DNA of 43,107 bases from Sphingomonas sp. PAMC 26605. GTDB lineage: Bacteria > Pseudomonadota > Alphaproteobacteria > Sphingomonadales > Sphingomonadaceae. This document shows, in pieces, positions 33,601-40,389 of the stretch. The notes beneath the pieces are model-generated. The model worked only from the letters and a program-made list of their open reading frames with translations, was not told the DNA's origin and searched no databases. Position 1 is the first letter of the stretch. The number at the start of each line of letters is the position of its first letter. A program made the translations under genes and the position numbers. The stretch spans positions 64,295 to 107,401 of the forward strand of contig NZ_JH584244.1 of NCBI RefSeq assembly GCF_000241485.1. Reading direction: 5' to 3'.

Positions 33601-34826
33601 CGGTTTCGACCGACTGCCGGGGCGAACGTCGCTTCATCTCGACGATCGCGCGCCGGCTCGACAGCCTGGGCGCGCTCACCCGCGGCCAGCGCCAGACTGG
33701 CGGTCAGGGCCTGTTCGACCCGCGCGACAATCTCGAAAGCGACTATGCCAAGGAGTCGCTCGAACAGTGGTTTCGCCTGCTTGCCAATGGCAAGCTACGC
33801 TCGACCACGCTGGACGAGTTCCAAAAGCTGACCGGCCTCGAGTTGGAGGGCGAAGGTGGCGGGCTCAAGGAGGAGATGCCCCCGATCCAGCGCTGGCTCA
33901 ATCGCATCCTCGCGCTGCGCATCGCCATGCAGAACGCGATCTTCGACGAGTATCTCGGTCTGATCGAGGCACGGATCGAGGCGGCGAAGGAGGCCGGCAC
34001 GCTCGATCTCGGCGTCGAGAGCATCAACGCCGAGCGCATCACGATCCTCGATCGCACCGTCATCCGGCGCGACCAGACCAGCGGCGCCGAGACCGAGATC
34101 CTCCGGTTGGAGACCGAAGAACGCTACAAGCCGCTCGCACTCGATCGCGCTTTGCGGATCCTTGGCGACGACGCCCGCCCGATCGTCAACCGCAAGTCGG
34201 GCAAGGCGGCGATCCGGTGCAGCACCTACTCGCTCACCGATGACGATGGTGAGATCGTGCGCCGCTACGAGCTGGTGCGCCCGACGCGCACCGAGCGGAT
34301 GCGGCAGGATCTCCTCCTCGAGACGATGTGGGAGGATGCGAGCGAGGAAGAATTTTCCGCGCTGTGGCAGGCCGAGGTCGAGGAGATGGCGGGCAAGACC
34401 CGCACCAACACGCTCTACCTCGTCACCGGCTTGCTCCTGCCGGTCTGGGATCGCCTGCCCGACGATCACGTCCAGGTCTGGCGCCTGAACACCGACGACG
34501 GCCAGTCCTTCCTCGGCCGCATCGTCCCCGCCCCGCTTGTGACCAAGCTCGCGGACGCCTTCGGTATCGCGGCGACCATTACGGTGTCGGGAGCCGAGAC
34601 CGCCAAGCACGTCATGGGAACGGGTGAGATCACCGCGCTCGGTGCGTACCGGCTGAAGCGCAGCCTGGTCGCCGGCCAGCAGCGCCTCGAACTGCTCGAT
34701 TGGCCGCACACGCGGTTGCCCGAGCTGAAGGCGGCTGGATGCTTCACCGAGATCATCCAACACAAAACGCGGATGTTCATTCCCGTCGCGACTGCCGCGA
34801 CCGTGATCGACCGCATCACCGCCTGA
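30606..34826 (+). CDS. Strawberry-notch-like helicase with N-terminal methyltransferase
   Basis: 1406 residues, ATG with GGAGG at 6 bases. The N-terminal part has a class I SAM methyltransferase: EPSAGTGLLAVFA (SAM loop near 138) and INPPFSRS (about 198-205), the N6-adenine type catalytic motif. Then an SF2 helicase: GDGTGAGKGRQVAA (Walker A near 476), DEAHEMAG (about 583) and SATGASD; the C-terminal half has the strawberry-notch domain with GGTGRSYHASL and QGLGRTHRTHQ (motif VI). Such proteins are conserved on conjugative plasmids and phages, and are thought to methylate and remodel incoming DNA, possibly against restriction. Exact function is not proven. Confidence 0.92.
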   Translation: MRTSAAALELDFTEPSITAAKAVADTIARNGSFQRDTLLWVMEQAYGGSSADGRWSLRDAYDMLELAQVMHLAKADLPSTPGDCLAALTELVAGLPTHTVRSEEQIELQQFSTPAPIAYLATLAGRIAATDLVLEPSAGTGLLAVFAHRAGARLVLNEIGPARAEMLGSAFPGVAVTRHDGELIHDLLEQTVRPTAVLINPPFSRSVGRHADPLAAFRHLRAALMRLGTGGRCAAILPDRVDISSRAWAKATEGCTLTLHLELPANAYAKHGTSQTVKIMVLEKGTGTPAELIRCATLAEALAAIAAKAAPHVSAPVPRTTSQLTRPAGRSSLLGGLASKPRLSAPPAKAARSQTATPIDYTVFAEPLPTGESVGVYLPYRPSRIAIGCASAHPTALVESIAMGSITAPRPTYVPTLPQAVVDAKTLSDAQLETLIYAGDAFERDNPGLFKPVEEGLSIAPSEDGRPYRTGFFLGDGTGAGKGRQVAAIILDQWLRGRRKHIWVSKTETLLEDARRDWTAVGGLALDIQHLNQWKLGSPVGAAEGVLFLTYATLRSNRGDKGTRLQQILEWVGDDYDGMIVFDEAHEMAGVAGGEGSFGTKQGSDQGIAGVRLQNLLPRARVLYVSATGASDVNNLAYATRLGLWGPGTAFADRRTFVDSLRRGGIAALELIARDLKMQGLYVSRALSFAGVEYDILQHNLTVDQIEVYDAYADAWAIIHANLRAALDATRVTDSFSNDTNNSGAKAAALSIFESTKQRFFCQLLIGMKLPSLVPAIRADIARGESVVIQLVSTSEAMLNRALAALSVEERANLDIELSPREFLMSYLTAAFPVRQMKTFVDETGKTRSEPMSDEDGRPVFSQEALEMRDNLLEQLCALPIVGSALDHIIGHFGTDAVAEVTGRSRRVIMDAHGRQRVESRSPRTNLAETDAFMRGAKKILIFSDAGGTGRSYHASLTCENQSRRNHYLLEPGWRADAAIQGLGRTHRTHQATAPLFRPVSTDCRGERRFISTIARRLDSLGALTRGQRQTGGQGLFDPRDNLESDYAKESLEQWFRLLANGKLRSTTLDEFQKLTGLELEGEGGGLKEEMPPIQRWLNRILALRIAMQNAIFDEYLGLIEARIEAAKEAGTLDLGVESINAERITILDRTVIRRDQTSGAETEILRLETEERYKPLALDRALRILGDDARPIVNRKSGKAAIRCSTYSLTDDDGEIVRRYELVRPTRTERMRQDLLLETMWEDASEEEFSALWQAEVEEMAGKTRTNTLYLVTGLLLPVWDRLPDDHVQVWRLNTDDGQSFLGRIVPAPLVTKLADAFGIAATITVSGAETAKHVMGTGEITALGAYRLKRSLVAGQQRLELLDWPHTRLPELKAAGCFTEIIQHKTRMFIPVATAATVIDRITA

Positions 34827-34860
34827 CGCGACACGAGGCTCTCTTCCAGTGTCCCCAAAG

Positions 34861-34910
34861 GGAGGGGAGGGAGCCTTCGGCTTTGTGAGCTTGATGAGCA
34901 GGCTCGCGTG
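34861..34910 (+). promoter_or_regulatory. Two-hairpin leader motif, copy B
   Basis: GGGAGCCTTCGGCTT again, then GAGCTTG-ATGAG-CAGGCTC (34887-34905). The stem differs at nearly every position from copy A, yet pairs fully (one T-G wobble) and keeps the loop ATGAG. It lies 44 bases before the ParB-domain gene. Confidence 0.6.
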
Positions 34911-34953
34911 ACCGTCGGACAACGGCGCGCTTATCTCGAATGGAGTATGACCG

Positions 34954-37032
34954 ATGATCCAGTCCGTGAAGGTCAAGAACCTGACACTCTCGAAGGACAA
35001 TGTCCGCAAGCGCAGCCGGGAGGTCGGCCTCGAGGATTTTGCCGAGAGCATCGCCAAGAACGGTCTCCTGCAAAACCTGGTAGTAACGCCGCTCAAGAAA
35101 GCGGGCACTTTCACCGTCAAGGCAGGCGGTCGACGCTTGCGGGCGATCCAGCTCTTGATCGAGCGCGGTACATTGCCAGCCGATCACGAGGTGCCTGTGC
35201 TCGTTCTCGCGAACGACGACGCCGCATCAGTGGGTGCCAGCCTCGCCGAAAACCGTCAACGGGTGCCGATGAACCCTGCAGATGATTGCGAGGCCTTCAA
35301 GACGCTTATCACCCAGTTTGGGATGACCGTCGAGCAGGTGGCGATCCAGCAGGTCGTGTCGGTTCGGTTCGTTGAACAACGCCTTGCCCTCGCCAACCTC
35401 GCCCCCCCGATCTTTGAAGCTCTCGGTGCCGGTGACATCACGCTGGCGGTCGCTCAAGCCTATGCCATCACGGCCGACACCGACCGACAGGCTCGCGTGT
35501 TCGCCCAGATGCAGAACGCCTATTACGGCAACCAGCCCGACAATATCCGTCGCGCCATCCTCAACGGCTCCGTCAAGGCAAACGACGCCAAGGCCCGCTT
35601 CGTCGGTCGCGAAGCCTATGTCGCCGCAGGCGGTCGAATCGAGGGCGACCTGTTCGCCACGGAGAATGACGAGAACTGGATCGACGTCGACCTTATCGAG
35701 ACGCTTGCAGCTTCCAAGCTCGAAGCCGCAGCAGCCGAACTTGCGTTGGCCGAAGGCCTAGCGTTCGTCACCCCGATCGCGGCAACGCACGTCCCCTACG
35801 ACCTCGAGCGCCAGCTTCACGAGTATCATGCTCCCGCCCGCGCCCTCACCGACGACGAGATCGCGCGTGTCGAGACATTGTCGGCCGAGAACGACGCGCT
35901 GATCGACCAGCTCGAGCAGGAACTGCCCGACGGCAGCACCGAAGCCGAGGCGGCGAACGCGCGTATCGAGGCGATCGAGCGCGAGCTCGAGACCATCGAG
36001 GACGCCCGTCACGAGATCGATCCGGCGCTGAAAGCGCAGATCGGGACGTTCGTCTATATCGGGGGCGACGGCGAACCCCGCGTTCACACCCGCCTCTTCA
36101 GCGAAAAGCCGGTCGTCGATCCGAACGCCCCGCCCAAGGAGTCGGGCGGCGTAGCTGGGGACGGCGATGCCGGTGACGGCGAACAAGGTCCGAAGCTCAG
36201 CGCCACGTTGATCGATGAACTGGCGACCCAGCGCCGCCAGATTCTCGTCGCCCACGTCGCCAGCGACCCGGGACTCGCGCTCGACCTCACCATCTTCCTG
36301 ATGGCGCAGAACGTGGTCTTCGAGCAGGCGAACATCCCCAACCACTCGACCCTGAAGTCGGGCGCTGCTGGCTTCCCGATCTTCGCCTTCCGCGACGAGG
36401 GCTCGATGGCGTCGCAGACGATCGACGACCAGCGCCAGAAGCTCGACACGAGCTGGGCAGGACTGCCGACCATGACCGCGCGCTTCGACGCCTTCCGGGC
36501 GCTCGATGACGAGGCCCGGGGCGCGTGGGTCGCGTTTTCGATAGCACGAACTCTCGAACCGACGCTCAATGTCGCCGAGGGCTATCGCAGCAACGGCTTC
36601 CACGACCATCTCGGTCGCCTCCTCGACATCCAGGTTGAGAATTGGTGGCGCCCGACGGCCGAGAACTTCTTCGGCCGGGTCAAGAAGACCGTCATGCTCG
36701 ACGCGCTCGAGGAGATCGGAGGCCCGATCCTGCGCGGCCGCTACAAGGACGCCAAGAAGGGCGACCTTGCCGGCACCTGTGCCTCGCTTTGCAACGGCCA
36801 AGGCATCGTCGAAGCCGAGATCCGCGAGAAGGCAACCGCCTGGTTGCCGGAGGCGATGCGCTTCGACGGCATCGAGAAGGCGGCGCGCACCCCGCTGCAC
36901 TCCAGCTTTACCGACGACGAGACCGGCACCGATCCGGACGAGGACGAGGATACCGACCTCGACACCGGTGACGATGCAGTGATCGATCCTGACACCCACG
37001 ATGACGAGGAGGATTTCAGCCAAGCGGCGTGA
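34954..37032 (+). CDS. Large ParB/Spo0J-domain plasmid protein
   Basis: 692 residues, ATG with GGAG at 8 bases. The N-terminal ParB nuclease-like domain: KDNVRKRSREVGLEDFAESIAKNGLLQNLVV, then GGRRLRAIQLLIERG and SLAENRQRVPMNPADDCEAFKTL. A helix-turn-helix follows (MTVEQVAIQQVVSVRFVEQRLALANL). The middle has a long charged helical region (about 290-350), and the acidic tail (DDETGTDPDEDEDTDLDTGDD) is unusual. No ParA is present, so this is not a classical partition pair; such long ParB-like proteins accompany SNO and ArdC on alphaproteobacterial plasmids and may bind or nick DNA. A copy of the two-hairpin leader precedes it and a strong terminator follows it. Confidence 0.88.
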   Translation: MIQSVKVKNLTLSKDNVRKRSREVGLEDFAESIAKNGLLQNLVVTPLKKAGTFTVKAGGRRLRAIQLLIERGTLPADHEVPVLVLANDDAASVGASLAENRQRVPMNPADDCEAFKTLITQFGMTVEQVAIQQVVSVRFVEQRLALANLAPPIFEALGAGDITLAVAQAYAITADTDRQARVFAQMQNAYYGNQPDNIRRAILNGSVKANDAKARFVGREAYVAAGGRIEGDLFATENDENWIDVDLIETLAASKLEAAAAELALAEGLAFVTPIAATHVPYDLERQLHEYHAPARALTDDEIARVETLSAENDALIDQLEQELPDGSTEAEAANARIEAIERELETIEDARHEIDPALKAQIGTFVYIGGDGEPRVHTRLFSEKPVVDPNAPPKESGGVAGDGDAGDGEQGPKLSATLIDELATQRRQILVAHVASDPGLALDLTIFLMAQNVVFEQANIPNHSTLKSGAAGFPIFAFRDEGSMASQTIDDQRQKLDTSWAGLPTMTARFDAFRALDDEARGAWVAFSIARTLEPTLNVAEGYRSNGFHDHLGRLLDIQVENWWRPTAENFFGRVKKTVMLDALEEIGGPILRGRYKDAKKGDLAGTCASLCNGQGIVEAEIREKATAWLPEAMRFDGIEKAARTPLHSSFTDDETGTDPDEDEDTDLDTGDDAVIDPDTHDDEEDFSQAA

Positions 37033-37060
37033 CGCCGGCTTGCACATTTCGAGGCAACTG

Positions 37061-37099
37061 GGGGCGGCACTCTTCGCGGAGTGTCGCCCCTCTTTTTGT
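37061..37099 (+). terminator. Rho-independent terminator after the ParB-domain gene
   Basis: GGGGCGGCACTC (37061-37072) pairs with GAGTGTCGCCCC (37079-37090) with one G-T pair, loop TTCGCG, then TCTTTTTGT. It lies 28 bases past the stop codon. Confidence 0.9.
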
Positions 37100-37172
37100 A
37101 ACCCGGCACCGCCTCCCGAAAAAGGGGAGGACGCTCACGCGGGTTTGCCTCACCTCAATCAGGAGAACGATC

Positions 37173-38096
37173 GTGGCACAGACCACCGACAAGCCGTCGC
37201 CTGCCGACATCATCACCAACACCATCATCGACAAGCTCGAATCCGGAGTACGGCCCTGGGTCAAGCCATGGCGCCCCGGCCTTGGCGGCCGTCCGCTGCG
37301 CGCGACGGGCGACCCCTACAAGGGCATAAACTGCTTCTGGCTGTGGCTGTGCGCCGAGGGCGCCGGCTACAACTCGCGCACCTGGATGACATATAAACAG
37401 GCGCAAGCGCTTGGCGGCCAGGTCCGCGAGGGCGAGCGGTCGCAGATCGCGATCTTCTACAAATCCTACAGCAAGACCGTCGAGTCTGTCGTCACCGGCG
37501 ATACAACCGACGAGATGCGCCGCGTGCTGCGCTCCTACGCGGTGTTCAACTGCGACCAGATCGAAGGGCTGTCTCCCGACTTCTACCCGAGCCCGGTCAG
37601 CATCGTCCCTCCCGCTGACCAGCTTCCCGAGCGCGCGCAGCGCTTCATCGATGCTCTGCCGGCGACCGTCCACACGCGCGGCGATCGCGCGTTCTACGAT
37701 CGCACCGCCGACAGCATCACCATGCCGCCCGTCGAGCTATTCTCGACGCGGGCCTACCACGCCGCCACGCTCGCCCATGAGGCTGGCCACTGGACCGGCC
37801 ATCCCGACCGGCTCGATCGCACGTTCGGCAAGCGCTTCGGCGACGACGCCTACGCGTTCGAGGAGCTTTGCGCCGAGATGACCTCAGCGCTGCTCGGTGC
37901 CGATCTCGGCCTGCCGACGTCGCATATGGACGACCACGCCGCTTATATCGGCTCGTGGTTGAAGGTGCTGCGCAAGGACAGCCGCGCGATCATGACCGCC
38001 GCGGCGAAGGCAGAAGCGGCAGCCGGGTATCTGCTCCGCGCAACCGGCCTCGACGCCTCGGCCGAACCCGAGGAACAGATCCGTGAAGCAGCATGA
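37173..38096 (+). CDS. ardC: ArdC-like antirestriction/metallopeptidase protein
   Basis: 307 residues from a GTG at 37173 (AGGAG at 7 bases); the longer open frame back to 37029 crosses the terminator and is not used. The N-terminal ssDNA-binding domain of ArdC type: ADIITNTIIDKLESGVRPWVKPW, then YKGINCFWLWL and WMTYKQAQALGGQVREGE. The C-terminal zincin has HEAGHW (about 200-205, zinc His and Glu) with TGHPDRLDR, and a downstream Glu in YAFEELCAEM as a possible third ligand. ArdC proteins protect incoming plasmid DNA from restriction. The stop overlaps the next gene (ATGA). Confidence 0.92.
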   Translation: MAQTTDKPSPADIITNTIIDKLESGVRPWVKPWRPGLGGRPLRATGDPYKGINCFWLWLCAEGAGYNSRTWMTYKQAQALGGQVREGERSQIAIFYKSYSKTVESVVTGDTTDEMRRVLRSYAVFNCDQIEGLSPDFYPSPVSIVPPADQLPERAQRFIDALPATVHTRGDRAFYDRTADSITMPPVELFSTRAYHAATLAHEAGHWTGHPDRLDRTFGKRFGDDAYAFEELCAEMTSALLGADLGLPTSHMDDHAAYIGSWLKVLRKDSRAIMTAAAKAEAAAGYLLRATGLDASAEPEEQIREAA

Positions 38097-39064
38097 CCGC
38101 TCCGGCCGCCCTCTCCGACCTCGGCGCCTACCGGCGCTTCGTCGTGGCATTCAGTGGCGGCAAGGACAGCCTTGCCGCCCTGCTCTACCTCCTCAGCCTC
38201 GGCGTGCCGGCACACGCGATCGAACTGCACCATCATGATGTCGATGGCCACGGCCCGACCTTCATGGATTGGCCGTGCACGCCTGCCTATGTGCGCGCGA
38301 TCGCCGACCATTTCGGCATCGCGCTCTACGTCTCGTGGCGCGAGGGCGGCTTCGCGCGCGAACTGGCGCGCGACGACGCGCCGACCGCCCCGATCGCGTT
38401 CGAGACGCCGACCGGCATCGGCCGTGCCGGGGGCAACGGCCCAGCCGGCACGCGCGGGATCTTTCCCCAGACGTCTCCCGATCTTCGGGTGCGCTGGTGC
38501 AGCCCCGCGCTGAAGATCGACGTCCTCGCGGCCGCGATCCGGAATCAGCCGCGCTTCCTTGACGGCCGCACGCTGGTCATCACCGGCGAGCGCGCCGAGG
38601 AAAGTCCCTCGCGTGCGCGCTATGCGACACTCGAGCCACATCGCACATCGACCCTCGCGCGTGCGGTCGATCATTGGCGCCCGGTCCATGACTGGACCGA
38701 GCGCCTGATCTGGGACGCGATCGCGCAAGCGCGGATCCGTCCCCACCCGGCCTACGTCCTGGGTTGGGGCCGCCTGTCCTGCCGAGCCTGCATCTTCGGC
38801 TCGCCCGACCAATGGGCGACGCTCCGGCTCGTCTTTCCTGCCGCCTTCCGACGGGTCGCGGCTCGCGAAGCCGCGAGCGGGAAGACGATCCATCGCTCGC
38901 TCACCGTCACGCAGCTCGCTGATCGCGGCACGGCGTTCCCGGCTGCGACGCTCCATCCCGACGAATTGACGCAAGCCGACGATCCGGTCTGGCGTCTTTC
39001 GATCCTGGCGGATCGCTGGACGCTCCCTGCCGGGGCCTTCGGCGACCATGCAGGCCCTCCATAG
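38093..39064 (+). CDS. PAPS-reductase-like PP-loop protein
   Basis: 323 residues. PP-loop FSGGKDSLAALLYLL near residues 20-34, and later LRVRWCSPALKIDV, LVITGERAEESPSRARY and WGRLSCRACIFG with a CxxC pair. This is the adenine-nucleotide alpha-hydrolase fold of PAPS reductases and DndC-type sulfur-insertion proteins. The E(R)AEESxxRA motif is the usual substrate loop. As a plasmid gene coupled to ardC it might modify DNA or nucleotides for protection, but no dndBDE partners are present, so a phosphorothioate system is not supported. Enzymatic role open. Confidence 0.8.
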   Translation: MTAPAALSDLGAYRRFVVAFSGGKDSLAALLYLLSLGVPAHAIELHHHDVDGHGPTFMDWPCTPAYVRAIADHFGIALYVSWREGGFARELARDDAPTAPIAFETPTGIGRAGGNGPAGTRGIFPQTSPDLRVRWCSPALKIDVLAAAIRNQPRFLDGRTLVITGERAEESPSRARYATLEPHRTSTLARAVDHWRPVHDWTERLIWDAIAQARIRPHPAYVLGWGRLSCRACIFGSPDQWATLRLVFPAAFRRVAAREAASGKTIHRSLTVTQLADRGTAFPAATLHPDELTQADDPVWRLSILADRWTLPAGAFGDHAGPP

Positions 39065-39149
39065 ATGCCGCAATGCCAAAGGCTTTTCGGCTTCACCATA
39101 ATAGTTGCTTTGGCTAAACCTGCCGACTTTCAAAGGGAGCGCAAATACC

Positions 39150-39419
39150 ATGAATATCGGTGAACTGACCAAGGGCGTCGCAGAATCGACTGGATCGAGT
39201 GAAGCTGACGCAAAGAAGGCGATTGCGGCTGTCTTCGATCAGATCGCGCGCGCGGCCGCGAAAGGCGAAGAGGTCGCGGTTCCTGGCTTCGGGAAGTTTT
39301 CGGTCAAGGACCGTCCGGAGCGTCAAGGTCGCAATCCGGCGAACGGTGAAGCGATCACGATCGCGGCCTCGAAGAAAGTGGCGTTCACGCCTGCCAAGGG
39401 TCTGAAGGACAAGCTCTGA
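39150..39419 (+). CDS. HU-like DNA-binding protein
   Basis: 89 residues from the ATG at 39150 (GGGAG about 10 bases upstream). HU/IHF fold: MNIGELTKGVAESTGSSEADAKKAIAAVFDQI, then GEEVAVPGFGKFSVKDRPERQGRNP with the conserved GFGxFxVxxRxxRxGRNP arm start, and ITIAASKKVAFTPAKGLKD. It is a histone-like protein that bends or packs DNA, here perhaps to reduce the burden of the plasmid. Followed by a hairpin. Confidence 0.93.
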   Translation: MNIGELTKGVAESTGSSEADAKKAIAAVFDQIARAAAKGEEVAVPGFGKFSVKDRPERQGRNPANGEAITIAASKKVAFTPAKGLKDKL

Positions 39420-39428
39420 AACATCAAC

Positions 39429-39448
39429 GCCGGCGAGTGATCGCCGGC
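39429..39448 (+). terminator. Hairpin after the HU-like gene
   Basis: GCCGGCGA-GTGA-TCGCCGGC, a perfect 8-bp stem 9 bases after the stop. Only a weak TCCTTC follows, so termination may be partial or need Rho. Confidence 0.5.
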
Positions 39449-39478
39449 TCCTTCACGACCGAGCTGGGCTTTCTGACA

Positions 39479-39530
39479 GAGGAGAGGAAGCCTTCGGCCT
39501 TTTGAGCGCGCCCTGGCGCTCAGGAGGTTC
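39479..39530 (+). promoter_or_regulatory. Two-hairpin leader motif, copy C
   Basis: GAGGAAGCCTTCGGCCTTT (GCC-TTC-GGC core), then TGAGCGC-GCCCTG-GCGCTCA (39503-39522, 7-bp stem with a third set of bases). The AGGAGG ribosome site (39522-39527) shares one base with the stem, so folding could control access. Confidence 0.6.
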
Positions 39531-39534
39531 GGTC

Positions 39535-40170
39535 ATGCTCTTCGACACGCACTACCGCCACAACGAGGGGCTTTCCCCCGATGCACTCGGCACCCTGCCC
39601 GCAGCGCTCCACGCCCTGAACGCGGGCGTCGACGACTGCCGGCGTGCCGGCAAGCCGATCGACCGCGATGCGTCAATCCTGCTGCTAATCCGCAACCTGG
39701 CGTCCGTCGCCGAACGTGGCGCACCCATCACGAACGCGCTGCGTCTGCGCTGTGCGGAAGATCGAGGCAGCGTCATCTCCGGATCCGCGCTGCTCGACAT
39801 CGCCGGCAACAGCGTCGCCGGCGACGCCGCGGCGAAACGCACCTTCCATCGAGAGGCCCGCCTCGCACTTGCTTCGCTCGCCGAGGCGATCGGCCTCGAG
39901 GCGCATGACGTCCGCATCGACACCGACATGGGAGGCCTAGCCGACGATGGTACGACCGAGCTGCGCCACTCCGACCTCTCGATCCGGGTACGGCCGCACA
40001 GCTTCCTCCCCGACAGCGAGATCACCTTCAACCGCTGCCGGGGCGGCGAACACGCCGGCCCCGTTCAGCGCGCGCCGATCGCCGAGTTGCTGGACGCAGC
40101 CACGTTCCAGCGTCGGCTCACCGCGACGGTTGGCGACGTCGGCGCTACGCGCCTCGCCGCTGCCGCCTGA
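39535..40170 (+). CDS. Plasmid protein of unknown function
   Basis: 211 residues from the ATG at 39535, 7 bases after AGGAGG. I recognise no domain. Mixed helix and strand, no membrane segment, no cysteine-rich motif; LRHSDLSIRVRPHSFLPDSEITFNRCRGG looks like a beta-rich core. It has its own two-hairpin leader, like the strawberry-notch and ParB-domain genes, so it belongs to the same regulon. The codon use fits the backbone. Confidence 0.7.
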   Translation: MLFDTHYRHNEGLSPDALGTLPAALHALNAGVDDCRRAGKPIDRDASILLLIRNLASVAERGAPITNALRLRCAEDRGSVISGSALLDIAGNSVAGDAAAKRTFHREARLALASLAEAIGLEAHDVRIDTDMGGLADDGTTELRHSDLSIRVRPHSFLPDSEITFNRCRGGEHAGPVQRAPIAELLDAATFQRRLTATVGDVGATRLAAAA

Positions 40171-40192
40171 TCCTCACGTCCGGAGAATTATC

Positions 40193-40333
40193 ATGGGTTG
40201 GCTCTTCATGCGCGATATGGGCGGCTACGCCACCCCGCGCTCCTATCTCGACAACCAGTTCACCAAGACCAGCACCGGCGCGCGCGACAAATGCACGTTC
40301 GGGTACAAGGACAGTGCGCCGTTTTGGCGCTGA
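40193..40333 (+). pseudogene. 5' fragment of a plasmid gene (MGWLF family), truncated
   Basis: 46 codons from ATG with GGAG at 7 bases: MGWLFMRDMGGYATPRSYLD then NQFTK. This start resembles the first residues of a longer plasmid protein family that begins MGWLF, but the frame changes character after about 40280 and stops at 40333. The next 50 bases lead into the convergent RTX gene, so the gene was probably cut by the rearrangement that brought in the RTX region. Family identity is from memory and uncertain. Confidence 0.5.
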
Positions 40334-40357
40334 AAGGAGAATCAGGAATGATGAGAT

Positions 40358-40386
40358 AAGTTGAGGAAACCTCTGCCTCCCAACTT
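40358..40386 (-). terminator. Hairpin downstream of the RTX gene
   Basis: AAGTTG (40358-40363) pairs with CAACTT (40381-40386), with an inner AGG/CCT. It lies just past the RTX stop on the minus strand; ATCTCATCATT follows, so the T content is modest. Confidence 0.4.
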
Positions 40387-40389
40387 AGA

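Noticed and set aside
33795..35120. 441-codon minus-strand frame
   Set aside because: Antisense to the end of the strawberry-notch gene and the start of the ParB-domain gene, both clearly real; no domain or ribosome site.
36545..36556. Iteron-like ATAGCACGAAC inside the ParB-domain gene
   Set aside because: Only the last part of the iteron matches, it is a single copy, and it is coding sequence (SIARTLEP).
35758..37047. 429-codon minus-strand frame
   Set aside because: Antisense to the ParB-domain gene and the terminator; composition is a mirror of the real gene.
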